Below are positions 45,680-55,980 of a DNA stretch of 64,000 nt, one piece after another (the stretch's first letter is position 1; every line of letters begins with the position of its first letter). The position numbers and the translations under genes are program-made. Origin of the DNA: Pandoraea pulmonicola (lineage in GTDB: Bacteria > Pseudomonadota > Gammaproteobacteria > Burkholderiales > Burkholderiaceae). Below the pieces are notes generated by a model. It saw nothing but the letters and a program-made list of their open reading frames with translations, had not been told where the DNA came from and ran no database searches. The stretch lies in assembly GCF_000815105.2 (NCBI RefSeq), contig NZ_CP010310.2, positions 2,418,001 to 2,482,000 on the forward strand, written 5' to 3'.

Positions 45680-46594
45680 TCACGCAGCCCGCCCCATATG
45701 CTCAGCCCGAATCATCTCTATCAAATGTCGCAACCCCGGCAACGTCTGCCGACGACTCGGGTAATACATCGACAATGGCGGTCCATCGACCGCCCAGTCC
45801 ATCAACACCACCTCCAACTCACCCCGCATCAATTGCCCCGACACATTGCGCTCTAATACATATCCCAGCCCCAACCCGCCTACCGCCGCCGCAATCACCC
45901 CATCACTCTCATTGATGCTCAACGCCCCCGGCACATCCAACTCGAGTGCCGTCGGACCATTGCCCAATTCCCACTTGTATAACGTGTTATCCCCCAATCG
46001 CATCCGAATGCAGTTGTGAGACATCAAATCCTGCGGTACCTTCGGGCGCCCATGCCGCGCTAAGTACGCCGGCGATCCCACCACAATCCACTTCAACTTC
46101 GGCGTCAACGGCGTCGCAATCATGTCGCCCGGCACCGTATCCCCATACCGCATGCCCGCGTCAAACCCCTCTGCCACAATGTCCAACATCCGATCATCCA
46201 CCGTCACATCCAACTCGATGTCCGGATACGACGCCACAAACCTCGGCAAAATCGGATCCAGCAACAAACGCGCCGCATCCCGCGGCACGTTCAGCCGCAA
46301 TCGCCCCGCCGGCGACGCCCGGTACCTGTCCAACGCACCTATCGCCGACGCAATCTGCTCTAAACCCTGCTCCAACTCCTTCGCCAACGCCGCTCCCGCC
46401 GCCGTCGGCGACACGGAACGACTCGTGCGATTCAATAACTTCACCCCCAGACGCGCCTCCAGATTGCGCATCGCATGACTCAAGGCCGACGTCGTCACGC
46501 CCAACTCCGCCGCGGCCTCCCGGAAACTCTGACGACGACAAATCGTGACAAAAACGTTCAGATCGGCAAGCTCGCCGCGTGTAAAGGCTGGCAT
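45680..46594 (-). CDS. LysR-family regulator
   Basis: 304 residues, start MPAFTRGELADLNVFV. N-terminal wHTH (SFREAAAELGVTTSALSHAMRNLEARLGVKLLNRTSRSV) and a C-terminal periplasmic-binding-like effector domain, close in style to the DsdC/PecT/CrgA subgroup regulators of short-chain dehydrogenases. The strand opposite the gene is unusually rich in C and poor in G. It lies just inside the left tRNA-Leu repeat, and its target may be the SDR gene upstream of it. Confidence 0.88.
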   Translation of the reverse strand: MPAFTRGELADLNVFVTICRRQSFREAAAELGVTTSALSHAMRNLEARLGVKLLNRTSRSVSPTAAGAALAKELEQGLEQIASAIGALDRYRASPAGRLRLNVPRDAARLLLDPILPRFVASYPDIELDVTVDDRMLDIVAEGFDAGMRYGDTVPGDMIATPLTPKLKWIVVGSPAYLARHGRPKVPQDLMSHNCIRMRLGDNTLYKWELGNGPTALELDVPGALSINESDGVIAAAVGGLGLGYVLERNVSGQLMRGELEVVLMDWAVDGPPLSMYYPSRRQTLPGLRHLIEMIRAEHMGRAA

Positions 46595-46810
46595 GTATTT
46601 CCCAACAAGTAACCGAATTAAGTGCTCGTTGAACAATATTCATTTTTTTATGAGCAAAATTCTACAGATTTCCGCTGGGTTCCGGATTACCCCACGCGCC
46701 ACGTGACCGAAACACGACACATCACGAGGCCCAGCCCAGCCACGCCGTCGTTCCGAAGACTTCGGCCAGGGCAGGGCCGTCGAGCGCATGACCGAGCCGG
46801 CATGAAGCAC

Positions 46811-46845
46811 AACGAGGCGAATCCCGTTTTGGGATTCGCCTCGTT
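46811..46845. terminator. Perfect 15-bp hairpin
   Basis: AACGAGGCGAATCCC pairs perfectly with its complement around GTTTT. It lies just past the stop of the SDR gene (minus strand) and upstream of the LysR gene. Only a short T-tract follows on either strand, so its efficiency is uncertain. Confidence 0.6.
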
Positions 46846-46870
46846 TCTCTGTCGATTTGTGCGCAACGTA

Positions 46871-47479
46871 TCAGGCGTCGACGAAAATGACCTGTCCGCT
46901 GATGAAGCTATCGACGCTGCGCTCGAATGCCTTACCCACGAGCGCACCCGGCACCGGCTGGTATCCCGGCATCATCTCGCCATAAACGTCCCACGCTTCT
47001 TCGATCACCGTGGGATTCACCGCGTTGATGCGGATGCCGCGCGGCAGTTCATGCGCCACGCACTTCACGAACGTGTCGATACCACCGCTCGTCGTCGCGT
47101 CCGCAATGCCCTGAGGCATCGGCTTGATGTTCAGAATCCCCGAGATCAGCGTGAACGAACCACCATCGTTGATGTAGTCGAGACCCGCCTTCACCACGTT
47201 CATCTGGCCCACCAGCTTGCCCTGAATCGTGGCATCCCATTGCTCGTCGGTCATCGACGTGAACGGCGCATATTCGCAATGGCCCGCCGCGCTCACCACG
47301 GCGTCGAACTTGCCGACCTTCTCGTAAAGCGCCTGCAGCGATCGCTTGTCGGTGATGTCGACCTGGTGATCACAGCCCTTGCCCGAGCGGCTCGCCGTGA
47401 TGACGTTGTGCTTCTTCAACCCGGACATCGCCGCTTTACCTATTTTTCCTTGTGCGCCAATGAGAATTACCGTTTTCAT
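46871..47479 (-). CDS. Short-chain dehydrogenase-like protein lacking the Tyr-x3-Lys pair
   Basis: 202 residues. The Rossmann motif IGAQGKIGKA near residue 7 and SAAGH (NNAG equivalent) near 63 are present, and Ser in TLISGIL fits the catalytic Ser. Where YxxxK is expected the sequence reads ADATTSGGIDTFVK: the Tyr is missing. This is a known atypical SDR group that may reduce poorly or serve a binding role. Its start is divergent from the right LysR gene, 98 bases apart, the classic arrangement for LysR control. Confidence 0.82.
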   Translation of the reverse strand: MKTVILIGAQGKIGKAAMSGLKKHNVITASRSGKGCDHQVDITDKRSLQALYEKVGKFDAVVSAAGHCEYAPFTSMTDEQWDATIQGKLVGQMNVVKAGLDYINDGGSFTLISGILNIKPMPQGIADATTSGGIDTFVKCVAHELPRGIRINAVNPTVIEEAWDVYGEMMPGYQPVPGALVGKAFERSVDSFISGQVIFVDA

Positions 47480-47577
47480 TGCAAGACCTGTTGCGTTAAT
47501 TGAAGGAAATGCAATATTAAAAATTGATACACGGCGCGTAAATCAAGGGGAGGTTGTATGAGTTACCGGAGTTTGTT

Positions 47578-48459
47578 GTGGATAAAATAGATATCAAACA
47601 TATGCGCGTCTTTCTGCAATTGGTGCGCGAAAGAAATGCATCGAAAGTCGCCGCCCAGGCAGGGATCTCGCAACAAGCCATCAGCGGATATCTGAAGCGG
47701 CTAAGAGACGCCTTCCCGCACGAAATATTCCTGCGGCAAAGCAGCGGGCTGCAACCCACGGACTTCGCCCTCGAACTGGCGTCGAAATTCGAAAGAGTGC
47801 TCGCCGAAGTCGACGACTTGCTCGACAGCCAGCCATTCGACCCGCGCGGCGAGCAACGCACCGTCACGATTGTCGCCAACGAGTACGCGCAACTGGCGCT
47901 CGTGCCGAAAATCGTTTTCGCGGTACGGCACGCAGCACCCGGCGTGGATGTGAGAATCGTCGACTTCGATCAAGGCACCCACGCCGATCTCGTCGCGCAA
48001 GGCGACGCGGATGTCGTGATCGGATTCGCGGATTTCCTGAATGACGGACTGGTGAAGCGCCCGCTTCGCGAAGAGGTCTATTGCTGCGTGGCAGGGAAGG
48101 GCGAGGTGATTGCCGAGGCGAAGGCGAGCGTCGAGGACATCGCGCGACTACCGTTCGTCGACTTCGCACACGGCGGCAGCCACTTTCGAGACGCGATCGA
48201 CAGCATGCTCGGCACCCAACGACACGGAAAAAGGCCCGTCGCTACGCTTCCCTGCTACACCGCGCTGCAACCGTTCCTCCAGACGAATGACGACGTCATC
48301 GCCTTCGTGCCCGCCGACATCGCCCACGTATGCCAAATGCGCGTCGTCGAACTCGATTTTCAACCGCCCCGTTTCAATGTCTCGCTCGCCTGGCATCGCC
48401 GCGCCTCCGGAAGCCCGCTTCGGAAATGGCTGGTCGATGTGATTGGGGGGTGTGTTTAG
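47578..48459 (+). CDS. LysR-family regulator
   Basis: 293 residues from a GTG at 47578 (VDKIDIKHMRVF) with GGAG seven bases upstream; an upstream TTG at 47554 is less likely because the RBS would abut it. HTH: NASKVAAQAGISQQAISGYLKRLRD. The effector domain follows (TVTIVANEYAQLALVPKIVF), typical of NodD/NahR-type LysR proteins. Divergent from the SDR gene across an AT-rich 98-base gap that should hold its operator. Its 3-prime end runs into the right tRNA-Leu repeat. Confidence 0.88.
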   Translation: MDKIDIKHMRVFLQLVRERNASKVAAQAGISQQAISGYLKRLRDAFPHEIFLRQSSGLQPTDFALELASKFERVLAEVDDLLDSQPFDPRGEQRTVTIVANEYAQLALVPKIVFAVRHAAPGVDVRIVDFDQGTHADLVAQGDADVVIGFADFLNDGLVKRPLREEVYCCVAGKGEVIAEAKASVEDIARLPFVDFAHGGSHFRDAIDSMLGTQRHGKRPVATLPCYTALQPFLQTNDDVIAFVPADIAHVCQMRVVELDFQPPRFNVSLAWHRRASGSPLRKWLVDVIGGCV

Positions 48460-48635
48460 AGAGGGTGGTTGATGTGGAGGCAAGCGCAGACCCCAGTAGT
48501 ACCCCACACCCCCATACGACGCCTCCGGCGCCGCGAGGACTCGGTCACGTTCCGCGACCCCGGCATCGCTTGCAAGCGATGCCTTTCGAGTCCCCACGCA
48601 ATGTGCGCAGGCACATTGCTTTCTGGGCAAGAATG

Positions 48636-48670
48636 AAAAAAGCCGATGATCTAGGATCATCGGCTTTTTT
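48636..48670 (-). terminator. Terminator of tRNA-Leu, right copy
   Basis: Same 10-bp stem and A/T runs as the left copy, with loop TAG in place of TAT. It can also end transcripts of the LysR gene arriving from the left. Confidence 0.85.
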
Positions 48671-48680
48671 AAATATTTTT

Positions 48681-48765
<85 letters not shown>

Positions 48766-48820
48766 CCCGTCAACTCACACACCCTTACTTCTTTTTGTGT
48801 GCTCGCTGCGAAGAAGTGAA

Positions 48821-48849
48821 ATTATGCGGATGCGATGCGGGACTGTCAA
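48821..48849 (-). promoter_or_regulatory. Sigma-70 promoter of tRNA-Leu, right copy
   Basis: TTGACA and CATAAT on the minus strand with a 17-base spacer of different sequence from the left copy, so both tRNA genes should be expressed. Confidence 0.8.
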
Positions 48850-49056
48850 CACTTTGGACGAAAAATATTTTGTTTCCGTCATCCCCCTCCACCCCCACGC
48901 TCAAAATCCGCACAGGTGGCAGATTTCGCGAGGTTTGCCGTATGATTGTCCCTGTTCGCGTCGCCTCATATTCGTAGGCCACGCAACACCACGGACCGTC
49001 GGGCGCATGGTGCGCCACTCGGCCGGACTCAACCGGCACAGCAACGCTACCGACCT

Positions 49057-51603
49057 TTGAGCAAATATCCTTACCCGATCCCGAGTCGCGAAGAGATCCT
49101 CGGTGTCCTGCGCACCGCAAACTCCGCGCTGTCCGCCAACGATATCGCCGAATCCCTGGCCATCAAGAAGCAGGAACGCGAAGGCTTCTTCAAACGCCTC
49201 GCCGCCATGGAACGCGACGATCAAATCCGACTCGACCGCCGCGGTTATTACCAACTGACCCACCCGTCGAACTTCATCGCAGGCCGCGTCATCGGCCACC
49301 GCGACGGCTACGGCTTCGCCGTGCGCGACGACGACGGCGATGACCTCTTCCTCCCCAACGAGGAAATGAAGAAGGTCATGCACAACGACCGCGTCCTCCT
49401 GCGCATCGCCGGCTACGATCGCCGCGGCCGCCCCGAAGGCCATATCGTCGAAGTCGTCAGCCGCGCCAATACCCACGTCATCGGCCGACTCCTCAACGAG
49501 AACGGCGTCATGGTCGTCGCCCCCGAAGACAAACGCATCGGCCACGACATCCTCATCCCGCCCCGCGCCCAAGGCAAAGCCAAGGTCGGGCAGGTCGTCT
49601 CCGTCGAACTCACCGACTACCCCAGCCGCTACAGCCAACCCATCGGCCGCGTCTCGGAAGTGCTCGGCGATATCGACGACCCCGGCATGGAAATCGAAAT
49701 CGCCGTGCGCAAGTACGGCGTGCCGCATCAGTTCTCCGCCGAAGCCCTCGCCGCCGCCGGTGCACTGCCCGATGAAGTCCGCGCCCCGGATCTGCGCCAT
49801 CGCATCGACCTGCGCGACGTCCCGCTCGTCACGATCGACGGCGAAGACGCTCGCGACTTCGACGACGCCGTCTACTGCGAACCCGCCAAAATCGGCCGCA
49901 CGAACGGCTACCGCCTGATCGTCGCCATCGCCGACGTCTCGCACTACGTCACCCCAGGCGGGCCGCTCGACGCCGACGCCCTCACGCGCAGCACCTCCGT
50001 GTACTTCCCGCGCCGCGTCATCCCGATGCTCCCGGAGAAGCTCTCGAACGGCCTGTGCTCGCTCAACCCGGACGTCGACCGCTGCGTGCTCGTATGCGAT
50101 GCGCTCGTGGCCCTCAACGGCGACGTGAAGGCCTATCAGTTCTACCCGGCCGTCATCCACTCGGCCGCTCGCCTCACCTATACGGAAGTGGCCGCCGTCC
50201 TCGGCAACACCAAAGGCGCCGAAGCCCAGCGCCGCGCCGCATTGCTGCCGCACCTGCAGAACCTCTACGATCTCTACAAGGTGCTAGCCAAGGCGCGCAA
50301 GTCGCGCGGGGCCATCGAATTCGACTCGACCGAGACGTACATCGTCTGCAACGCTCAAGGCAAGATCGAACAGATCCTGCCGCGCACCCGCAACGACGCC
50401 CACCGCCTCATCGAGGAGTGCATGCTGACGGCCAACGTGTGTGCCGCCGACTTCCTCAAGCGTCACAAACAACCGGGGCTCTATCGCATTCACGCCGGCC
50501 CGTCGGGCGAACGCCTCCAGATCCTGCGCACGTTCCTCAAGACGCTCGGCCTCACGCTGGGCGGCGGCGACGAGCCTGCCACGTCCGACTACGCGGAACT
50601 GATGACGCAGATCGAGTCGCGCCCCGACGCGCCAATGCTGCAGACCATGCTGCTGCGCTCCATGCAGCAAGCCGTCTACAGTCCGGACAATATCGGCCAC
50701 TTCGGTCTCGCGTACCCTGCGTATACCCACTTCACCAGCCCGATTCGACGTTACCCGGACCTGCTCACGCACCGCGCGATCAAGGCGGTGCTCGCCGGGA
50801 AGAAGTACGAGCCCGTCGTTCCGGAGGGCGTCGAAATGACGACCGGCCTCTCGCCCCACGCGCGCAAGCTCCAGAAGGACGATGAAGCCGCGAAAGGCAA
50901 GAAGACGGCTTCGGCGAAGAAGCGCGACGCCATCTGGGAAGAGCTCGGCCTGCATTGCTCCGCGAACGAACGCCGCGCCGACGAAGCCTCGCGTGACGTG
51001 GAAGCCTGGCTCAAGTGCTACTTCATGCGCGACAAGCTCGGCGAGGAATACGGCGGCACGGTCAGCGCCGTCACCTCGTTCGGCATCTTCGTGCAACTCG
51101 ACGACCTGTTCATCGAAGGCCTCGTGCACGTCACGGAACTGGGCAGCGACTACTTTCAGTTCGACGAAGTGCGCCACGAGCTGCGCGGCGAGCGCACCGG
51201 CATCCGTTACCGTCTCACCGACCGCGTTCGCGTGCAGGTCAGCCGCGTGGATCTCGACGCCCGCAAGATCGATTTCCGCCTCGTGCGGGAGCCGAACGCC
51301 CGATCGCTCGCGAAGACGTCGGGACGCACCGAGCGTGGCGGAGCACCGGTGCCGGCGCCCGCCGCCGGCACGCCCGGCGTTGCCGGTACGGCCAGCGCCG
51401 GGCCCAGCATTCGCCAACTGCCCAAGGGCGGCGCTTTGCTCAACGGCGTGCAACCGGCGCCGGTGGGCAAGCGTCCCGCCAAGCCGAAGTCGGCCAAGGT
51501 GAAAGCGGCTCGCGCCGAGCGCGGTGCAGCACCGGCCAAGCGAAGCGGCGGCAAGGCCCCGGCGAAGCATCCGGGAGGCCCGGCGAAGAAGTCGCGCCGC
51601 TGA
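49057..51603 (+). CDS. rnr: Ribonuclease R
   Basis: 848 residues starting at a TTG (SKYPYPIPSREEILG is the usual N-terminus in this order). Layout: N-terminal HTH, two cold-shock domains, the RNB catalytic domain with DGEDARDFDDAV (metal-binding Asp cluster) near residue 265, an S1 domain (GGTVSAVTSFGIFVQLDDLF) near 665, and a Lys/Ala/Pro-rich tail of about 100 residues. It degrades structured RNA 3-prime to 5-prime. rlmB follows, as in many proteobacteria. Confidence 0.94.
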   Translation: MSKYPYPIPSREEILGVLRTANSALSANDIAESLAIKKQEREGFFKRLAAMERDDQIRLDRRGYYQLTHPSNFIAGRVIGHRDGYGFAVRDDDGDDLFLPNEEMKKVMHNDRVLLRIAGYDRRGRPEGHIVEVVSRANTHVIGRLLNENGVMVVAPEDKRIGHDILIPPRAQGKAKVGQVVSVELTDYPSRYSQPIGRVSEVLGDIDDPGMEIEIAVRKYGVPHQFSAEALAAAGALPDEVRAPDLRHRIDLRDVPLVTIDGEDARDFDDAVYCEPAKIGRTNGYRLIVAIADVSHYVTPGGPLDADALTRSTSVYFPRRVIPMLPEKLSNGLCSLNPDVDRCVLVCDALVALNGDVKAYQFYPAVIHSAARLTYTEVAAVLGNTKGAEAQRRAALLPHLQNLYDLYKVLAKARKSRGAIEFDSTETYIVCNAQGKIEQILPRTRNDAHRLIEECMLTANVCAADFLKRHKQPGLYRIHAGPSGERLQILRTFLKTLGLTLGGGDEPATSDYAELMTQIESRPDAPMLQTMLLRSMQQAVYSPDNIGHFGLAYPAYTHFTSPIRRYPDLLTHRAIKAVLAGKKYEPVVPEGVEMTTGLSPHARKLQKDDEAAKGKKTASAKKRDAIWEELGLHCSANERRADEASRDVEAWLKCYFMRDKLGEEYGGTVSAVTSFGIFVQLDDLFIEGLVHVTELGSDYFQFDEVRHELRGERTGIRYRLTDRVRVQVSRVDLDARKIDFRLVREPNARSLAKTSGRTERGGAPVPAPAAGTPGVAGTASAGPSIRQLPKGGALLNGVQPAPVGKRPAKPKSAKVKAARAERGAAPAKRSGGKAPAKHPGGPAKKSRR

Positions 51604-51998
51604 CCCGGCGCATCGCCCTCGGTCCCTCGCGGAGCGGCGGCCTGCATGCCGGAGATCGGCCGCAGGCGCGTCGCCGAACGAAGCCGCGGTGCCGGGATCG
51701 CGACGCGGCGTTGCATCGGAGCACGCCGGACGGCGGGGGGGGGCAGGGCGCAAGCGTCGAACCGAAAGTTGAGCGCCGTCCTGTGCCGGAAGCGCCGGCC
51801 GTAAGTGGCATGGCGAGTCCTGAGTCGCACAGTGCAGCGTTTGCAGTAAGATGGGCGCCTTGTGCCGGTGACAGCCGGCATTTGGCGCCCGCGAGTTTTA
51901 TGCGGCGGCGGTTGCCCCTACCGGGCACCGCCGCCGCCGTGCTTTGTGCGGTCCAAGCCTCCGGGGCGCCGGCACACACGCTATTTTGAGGAAGTGAA
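51604..51998. other. Intergenic stretch of about 395 bases between rnr and rlmB
   Basis: No coding frame supported. A strong GC hairpin (GGCGGCGG pairing with CCGCCGCC, and GCCC with GGGC) lies near 51904-51935, without a T-run. It could be a structured leader of rlmB or a weak terminator after rnr. Confidence 0.4.
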
Positions 51999-52775
51999 AT
52001 GAGTCAATTGAAATTGCTGTTCGGCTTTCATGCCGTGACGGCACGTCTTCGCCACGATGCCGGCAGCATCGAGGAAATCTACTACGATCCGAGCCGCCGC
52101 GATCGCCGCATGACGGACTTCCTCAAGCATGTGGAATCGGTCGAGGGCGCGCCAGGCGTCAAGATCAAGGTGATTCAGGCCGACGGCAAACGTCTGGATG
52201 GCATGGCGGGATCGTCGCGTCATCAGGGCGTTGTCGCGCGCGCACAGGAAGTGTCGCTCGCGCTCAATCTGGACGAACTGCTCGACGGAATTTCCGGGCC
52301 GCCGCTGTTGCTGGTGCTCGATGGCGTGACCGATCCGCATAACCTCGGCGCGTGCCTGCGCGTGGCGGACGGGGCGGGGGCGCATGCCGTCATTGCCCCG
52401 AAGGATCGCGCCGTCGGCCTGAACGCCACGGCGGCCAAGGTGGCCAGCGGCGCCGCCGAGACCGTGCCGTACATCATGGTGACAAACCTGTCGCGCACGC
52501 TGCGGGAGCTCAAGGATCGCGGCATTTGGGTGGTCGGCACGTCCGACGATGCGCCGGCCGACATCTACGGCACCGAACTGACGGGGCCGATGGCCATCGT
52601 CATGGGTGCGGAAGGCGAGGGCATACGCCGCCTCGTGCGCGAGAACTGCGATTCGCTGATGAGCATTCCGATGGCCGGTGGCTGCGAGAGCCTGAACGTC
52701 TCGGTGGCCAGCGCCGTGTGCCTGTACGAAGCCGTGCGCCAACGTGGCGTCGCCACCAAAGCCGTGAAGAAGTAA
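51999..52775 (+). CDS. rlmB: 23S rRNA (guanosine-2251-2'-O)-methyltransferase
   Basis: 258 residues of the SPOUT (TrmH) class. N-terminal substrate-binding domain ([14 protein letters not shown]), then the knot: [22 protein letters not shown] (motif 1), [12 protein letters not shown] (motif 2) and [16 protein letters not shown] (motif 3). AGGAAG precedes the ATG. Methylates G2251 in the P loop of 23S rRNA. Downstream of rnr. Confidence 0.95.
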   Translation: MSQLKLLFGFHAVTARLRHDAGSIEEIYYDPSRRDRRMTDFLKHVESVEGAPGVKIKVIQADGKRLDGMAGSSRHQGVVARAQEVSLALNLDELLDGISGPPLLLVLDGVTDPHNLGACLRVADGAGAHAVIAPKDRAVGLNATAAKVASGAAETVPYIMVTNLSRTLRELKDRGIWVVGTSDDAPADIYGTELTGPMAIVMGAEGEGIRRLVRENCDSLMSIPMAGGCESLNVSVASAVCLYEAVRQRGVATKAVKK

Positions 52776-52998
52776 GCGCCGGAACGAGCGCCCGAAGCCA
52801 CTGCACTCGCGGCGTCCGCAGCGGCATCGGCGGCATCGGCGGCGCGTCACCGCCGATGCATCCGCGCAAGAGACAACGTATCGCGGCACCGGCAGGCGCG
52901 CATCGCATGCGCACCCCGTTCGCGACAGGCTGATTGCGGACTCCTGCCTTCTCCGCGTGCGCCGCCTTTCGATGCGACGCTTTCAGTGGCTGGCGTAC

Positions 52999-53949
52999 TT
53001 ATCGCGCTGCGTCGATCAGCGCTTCGAGCTTGATCGCATCGGCGGCGAATGCGCGAATACCTTCGGCGAGCTTCTCGGTGGCCATCGCGTCGTCGTTGAG
53101 CTGGAAGCGGAACGACGGCTCGTCCGTTTTCACGCGCTCGATCGTGGCCGAGCGGGCTTCCTTCACATCGAGCTCGCGTTTGACTTCGCCTTCGGTGGTG
53201 CGCAGCTGTTCGAGCAGCGCCGGACTGATCGTGAGCAGGTCGCAGCCGGCCAGCGCCAGGATCTGCCCCGTGGAACGGAAGCTGGCGCCCATCACTTCCG
53301 TGTCGTGGCCGAAGTGCTTGTAATAGCGGTAGATGGCCGAGACCGAGCGTACGCCCGGATCGTTCGTGCCGGCATTCGCCGCTTCATCCCAGCTCGCGCC
53401 CGCCGACTTCTTGAACCAGTCGTAGATGCGACCGACGAATGGCGAGATCAGTCGCGCGCCCGCCTCGGCGCATGCAGCCGCCTGCACCAGCGAGAAGAGC
53501 AGCGTCATGTTGCAGCGGATACCGTCGCGCTCGAGGATTTCGGCTGCCCGGATACCTTCCCACGTCGAGGCGATCTTGATCAGGACCCGGTCGCGCTCGA
53601 TGCCTTCCGCTTCGTACATCGCGATGAGCTTGCGTGCGCGGGCGACGGTGCCGGCGGTGTCGAACGACAGACGTGCATCGACTTCCGTCGACACGCGCCC
53701 GGGCACGATGTCGAGAATTTCACGTCCGAAGGCGATCAGCAGTCGATCGATGATCTCGTCGGTGGACTCGGCGCGATGCTCGCCGACCACGCGCGTGAGG
53801 ATTGGCCGATAGGCGTCCTTCTGTACCGCGCCGAGGATCAGGGAGGGATTCGTGGTGGCGTCCTGCGGCTTGTAGGCGTCCATCGCCTGAAAGTCACCGG
53901 TATCGGCGACGACGATCGTATGGCGTTTGAGCTGGTCGAGCAGATTCAT
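52999..53949 (-). CDS. tal: Transaldolase
   Basis: 316 residues, start [11 protein letters not shown]. Pentose-phosphate pathway enzyme moving a dihydroxyacetone unit. The Schiff-base Lys lies in [11 protein letters not shown] near residue 130; [10 protein letters not shown] near 30 and [13 protein letters not shown] near 150 are family motifs. Length is normal for the TalA/B class. Divergent from rpiA, another pentose-phosphate gene, across 183 bases. Confidence 0.95.
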   Translation of the reverse strand: MNLLDQLKRHTIVVADTGDFQAMDAYKPQDATTNPSLILGAVQKDAYRPILTRVVGEHRAESTDEIIDRLLIAFGREILDIVPGRVSTEVDARLSFDTAGTVARARKLIAMYEAEGIERDRVLIKIASTWEGIRAAEILERDGIRCNMTLLFSLVQAAACAEAGARLISPFVGRIYDWFKKSAGASWDEAANAGTNDPGVRSVSAIYRYYKHFGHDTEVMGASFRSTGQILALAGCDLLTISPALLEQLRTTEGEVKRELDVKEARSATIERVKTDEPSFRFQLNDDAMATEKLAEGIRAFAADAIKLEALIDAAR

Positions 53950-54092
53950 GAGAGCGGCCTTGCGACAAGTGCATTGCGTGACATGATGCCCGCCGCATCC
54001 GGAGAGCCCGGACGTGCGCGGCGCGGGACGGCGGGAGACGGTGCGTCGATGGCGTGCGGGGCGACGAAATACGGCGCGCCGCGCCCGACTCC

Positions 54093-54112
54093 GGTAAACT
54101 TCCGACTTTACC
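54093..54112. promoter_or_regulatory. Inverted repeat in the tal-rpiA divergent gap
   Basis: GGTAAA and TTTACC separated by 8 bases, 21 bases before the rpiA start and in the AT-richest part of the gap. A possible operator or part of the rpiA promoter; no regulator can be named. Confidence 0.35.
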
Positions 54113-54132
54113 AAACTTTGCCGGAATTCCCC

Positions 54133-54825
54133 ATGACCCAGGACGAACTCAAACGCCTGGTCGGCCAGGCAGCTGCCGACTATGTGAACCAACACGTGCC
54201 CGAGGGCAGCGTGATCGGCGTGGGCACCGGATCGACCGCCAACTGTTTCATCGACGCGCTCGCCGCCCACAAGGGCCGCTATCGCGGCGCCGTCTCCAGC
54301 TCCGAAGCGAGCACCGAGCGCCTGCGCAAGCATGGCATCGAAGTCTTCGACCTCAACCAGATCGAAAGCCTGCCCGTCTACGTGGACGGCGCTGATGAAA
54401 TCAACGCGCTTGGCCACATGGTCAAGGGCGGCGGCGGGGCGCTCACGCGTGAGAAGATCGTGGCTTCCGTGGCAAAGGCGTTTGTCTGCGTGGTCGACGC
54501 TTCCAAGGAAGTCGCCGTGCTTGGCGTCTTCCCGCTGCCCGTGGAGGTCATCCCGATGGCGCAGGCGAGCGTCGCCCGTGCGCTCACCGCGCTTGGCGGC
54601 AAGCCGCAGGCGCGTGTGCGTGCCGACGGCAGCCCGTACGTGACCGACAACGGTTGTGCCATCCTCGACGTCCACGGTCTGCAGATCCTCGACCCGGTGG
54701 CGTTCGAAACGCAGGTCAACCAGATCCCTGGCGTGGTGACGGTTGGCCTGTTCGCGCAGCGTGGCGCGGACCTCACGCTCATGGGTACGCCGGAAGGTGT
54801 GCGTACCATCGACTACAAAAACTGA
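54133..54825 (+). CDS. rpiA: Ribose-5-phosphate isomerase A
   Basis: 230 residues. Interconverts ribose-5-phosphate and ribulose-5-phosphate. Motifs are [15 protein letters not shown] (phosphate loop) near residue 28, VDGADEI (catalytic Asp pair) near 83, and [12 protein letters not shown] near 98. GTRTIDYKN-like end (GVRTIDYKN). A longer frame upstream overlaps tal on the other strand and is rejected. Followed at 15 bases by the zinc-ribbon gene. Confidence 0.95.
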   Translation: MTQDELKRLVGQAAADYVNQHVPEGSVIGVGTGSTANCFIDALAAHKGRYRGAVSSSEASTERLRKHGIEVFDLNQIESLPVYVDGADEINALGHMVKGGGGALTREKIVASVAKAFVCVVDASKEVAVLGVFPLPVEVIPMAQASVARALTALGGKPQARVRADGSPYVTDNGCAILDVHGLQILDPVAFETQVNQIPGVVTVGLFAQRGADLTLMGTPEGVRTIDYKN

Positions 54826-54840
54826 TTGGAGGAGGGCTGG

Positions 54841-55908
54841 ATGGCTGGATCGCGTCGTCTTCCCGAAACCTGGTTCCGTCGAGGTTTGTGGCTGATCGCC
54901 GTGTTGTTCGCGGCGTTTCTGGTCGGCCTCGGCGGCCTAGTCGTCGATCAACTGCCGGGCGTGGCCCCGGCACCTACGCTCGAGTCCTTCGTGGATCCGG
55001 CGCAGGCGCAGCGAGCGGATGCCGCCATCAAGCAGGCGCAGACGCAGTTGGAAGATGTGCAGAGCAAGCTGGAGACGGCGCGTCTCCAGCTCAAGGCGCG
55101 CAGTACGGCGTATCGCGATGCGCGCGAGTCCTTCAACGACTGGGTGGCGACGCGCACGGCGACGGCGCAGGCCAGTCAGGATGCGGAGCTCGTATCGCGC
55201 ACGCGCGCGCTCGACGTGCTCAAGGCGGCGGAACGCGACGCGCAGACGCAGGTTGATGGACTGGAAGCCAGGCAACTCGAAGCGCAGCGTGGCGTTCAAT
55301 CCGCCCGGAGTGCGCGTGATGCGCTCAACACAGCGGCGGGCGAGCAACTGGCGGCGGTCCAGCACTCGCAGGAGCTCAAGGTTTTCGGCATTCGTCTGGC
55401 GTTGACATTGCCGTTGTTGGTGGTGGCGGGCTGGTTGTTCGTGCGTCAGCGCAAGAGTACGTGGTGGCCGTTCGTCTGGGGCTTCATCTTTTTTGCGCTG
55501 TTCGCGTTCTTCGTCGAGCTGGTGCCGTATCTGCCGGACTATGGCGGCTATGTGCGTTATCTCGTGGGGATCGTGCTGACCGTGCTGATCGGACGTTATG
55601 CGATCGTTTCGTTGCAACGGTATCTGGCGCGTCAGAAGGCGGAAGAGCAGTTGCCGGACGAAGAGCGCCGCAAGACATTGTCGTACGATCTGGCGCAGGC
55701 GCGTTTGGCGAAGTCGGTGTGTCCGGGTTGTGAGCGTCCGGTGAAGCTCGACGACGCCGACCGCGACTTCTGTGTGCACTGTGGCATCTGTCTTTTCGAT
55801 CGCTGTGGGACGTGCACGACGCGCAAGAATGCGTTTGCGCACTTCTGTCATCACTGTGGGGCACGCTCGACGGGCAGTGGCGCAGGCGGTTCAGTGACCG
55901 CCGCGTAG
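54841..55908 (+). CDS. Membrane protein with coiled coil and C-terminal zinc ribbon (355 aa)
   Basis: The ATG at 54841 follows GGAGGAGGG, which itself overlaps an in-frame upstream ATG. A first membrane helix at about residues 14-36 is followed by a coiled coil at about 50-180 ([20 protein letters not shown] and so on), then three hydrophobic segments at about 182-260, and a C-terminal double zinc-ribbon-like part (CPGC, CVHCGIC, CGTC, CHHCG). The Cys spacing suggests two zinc sites. A soluble coiled coil between membrane spans and a cytoplasmic zinc module suggests a scaffold or stress sensor, but no family or function is recognised. Probably cotranscribed with rpiA. Confidence 0.7.
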   Translation: MAGSRRLPETWFRRGLWLIAVLFAAFLVGLGGLVVDQLPGVAPAPTLESFVDPAQAQRADAAIKQAQTQLEDVQSKLETARLQLKARSTAYRDARESFNDWVATRTATAQASQDAELVSRTRALDVLKAAERDAQTQVDGLEARQLEAQRGVQSARSARDALNTAAGEQLAAVQHSQELKVFGIRLALTLPLLVVAGWLFVRQRKSTWWPFVWGFIFFALFAFFVELVPYLPDYGGYVRYLVGIVLTVLIGRYAIVSLQRYLARQKAEEQLPDEERRKTLSYDLAQARLAKSVCPGCERPVKLDDADRDFCVHCGICLFDRCGTCTTRKNAFAHFCHHCGARSTGSGAGGSVTAA

Positions 55909-55940
55909 CGGACGCCGCCACAAGCGGTCGACAGCAGATG

Positions 55941-55980
55941 AAAAAAGGCTGAGCCCGAGAGATGGGAGCTCAGCCTTTTG
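55941..55980. terminator. Bidirectional terminator between the zinc-ribbon gene and yggX
   Basis: A 12-bp stem (AAAAGGCTGAGC / GCTCAGCCTTTT) with a 13-nt loop and T-runs in both directions, between convergent genes. Confidence 0.8.

Noticed and set aside
48901..50253. A 450-residue minus-strand frame opposite rnr
   Set aside because: Gly/Val/Asp/Ala-biased shadow of RNase R, with no RBS and no domain.
52957..54132. Upstream extension of the rpiA frame by about 390 codons
   Set aside because: It is antisense to tal; RpiA has its normal length from the ATG at 54133.
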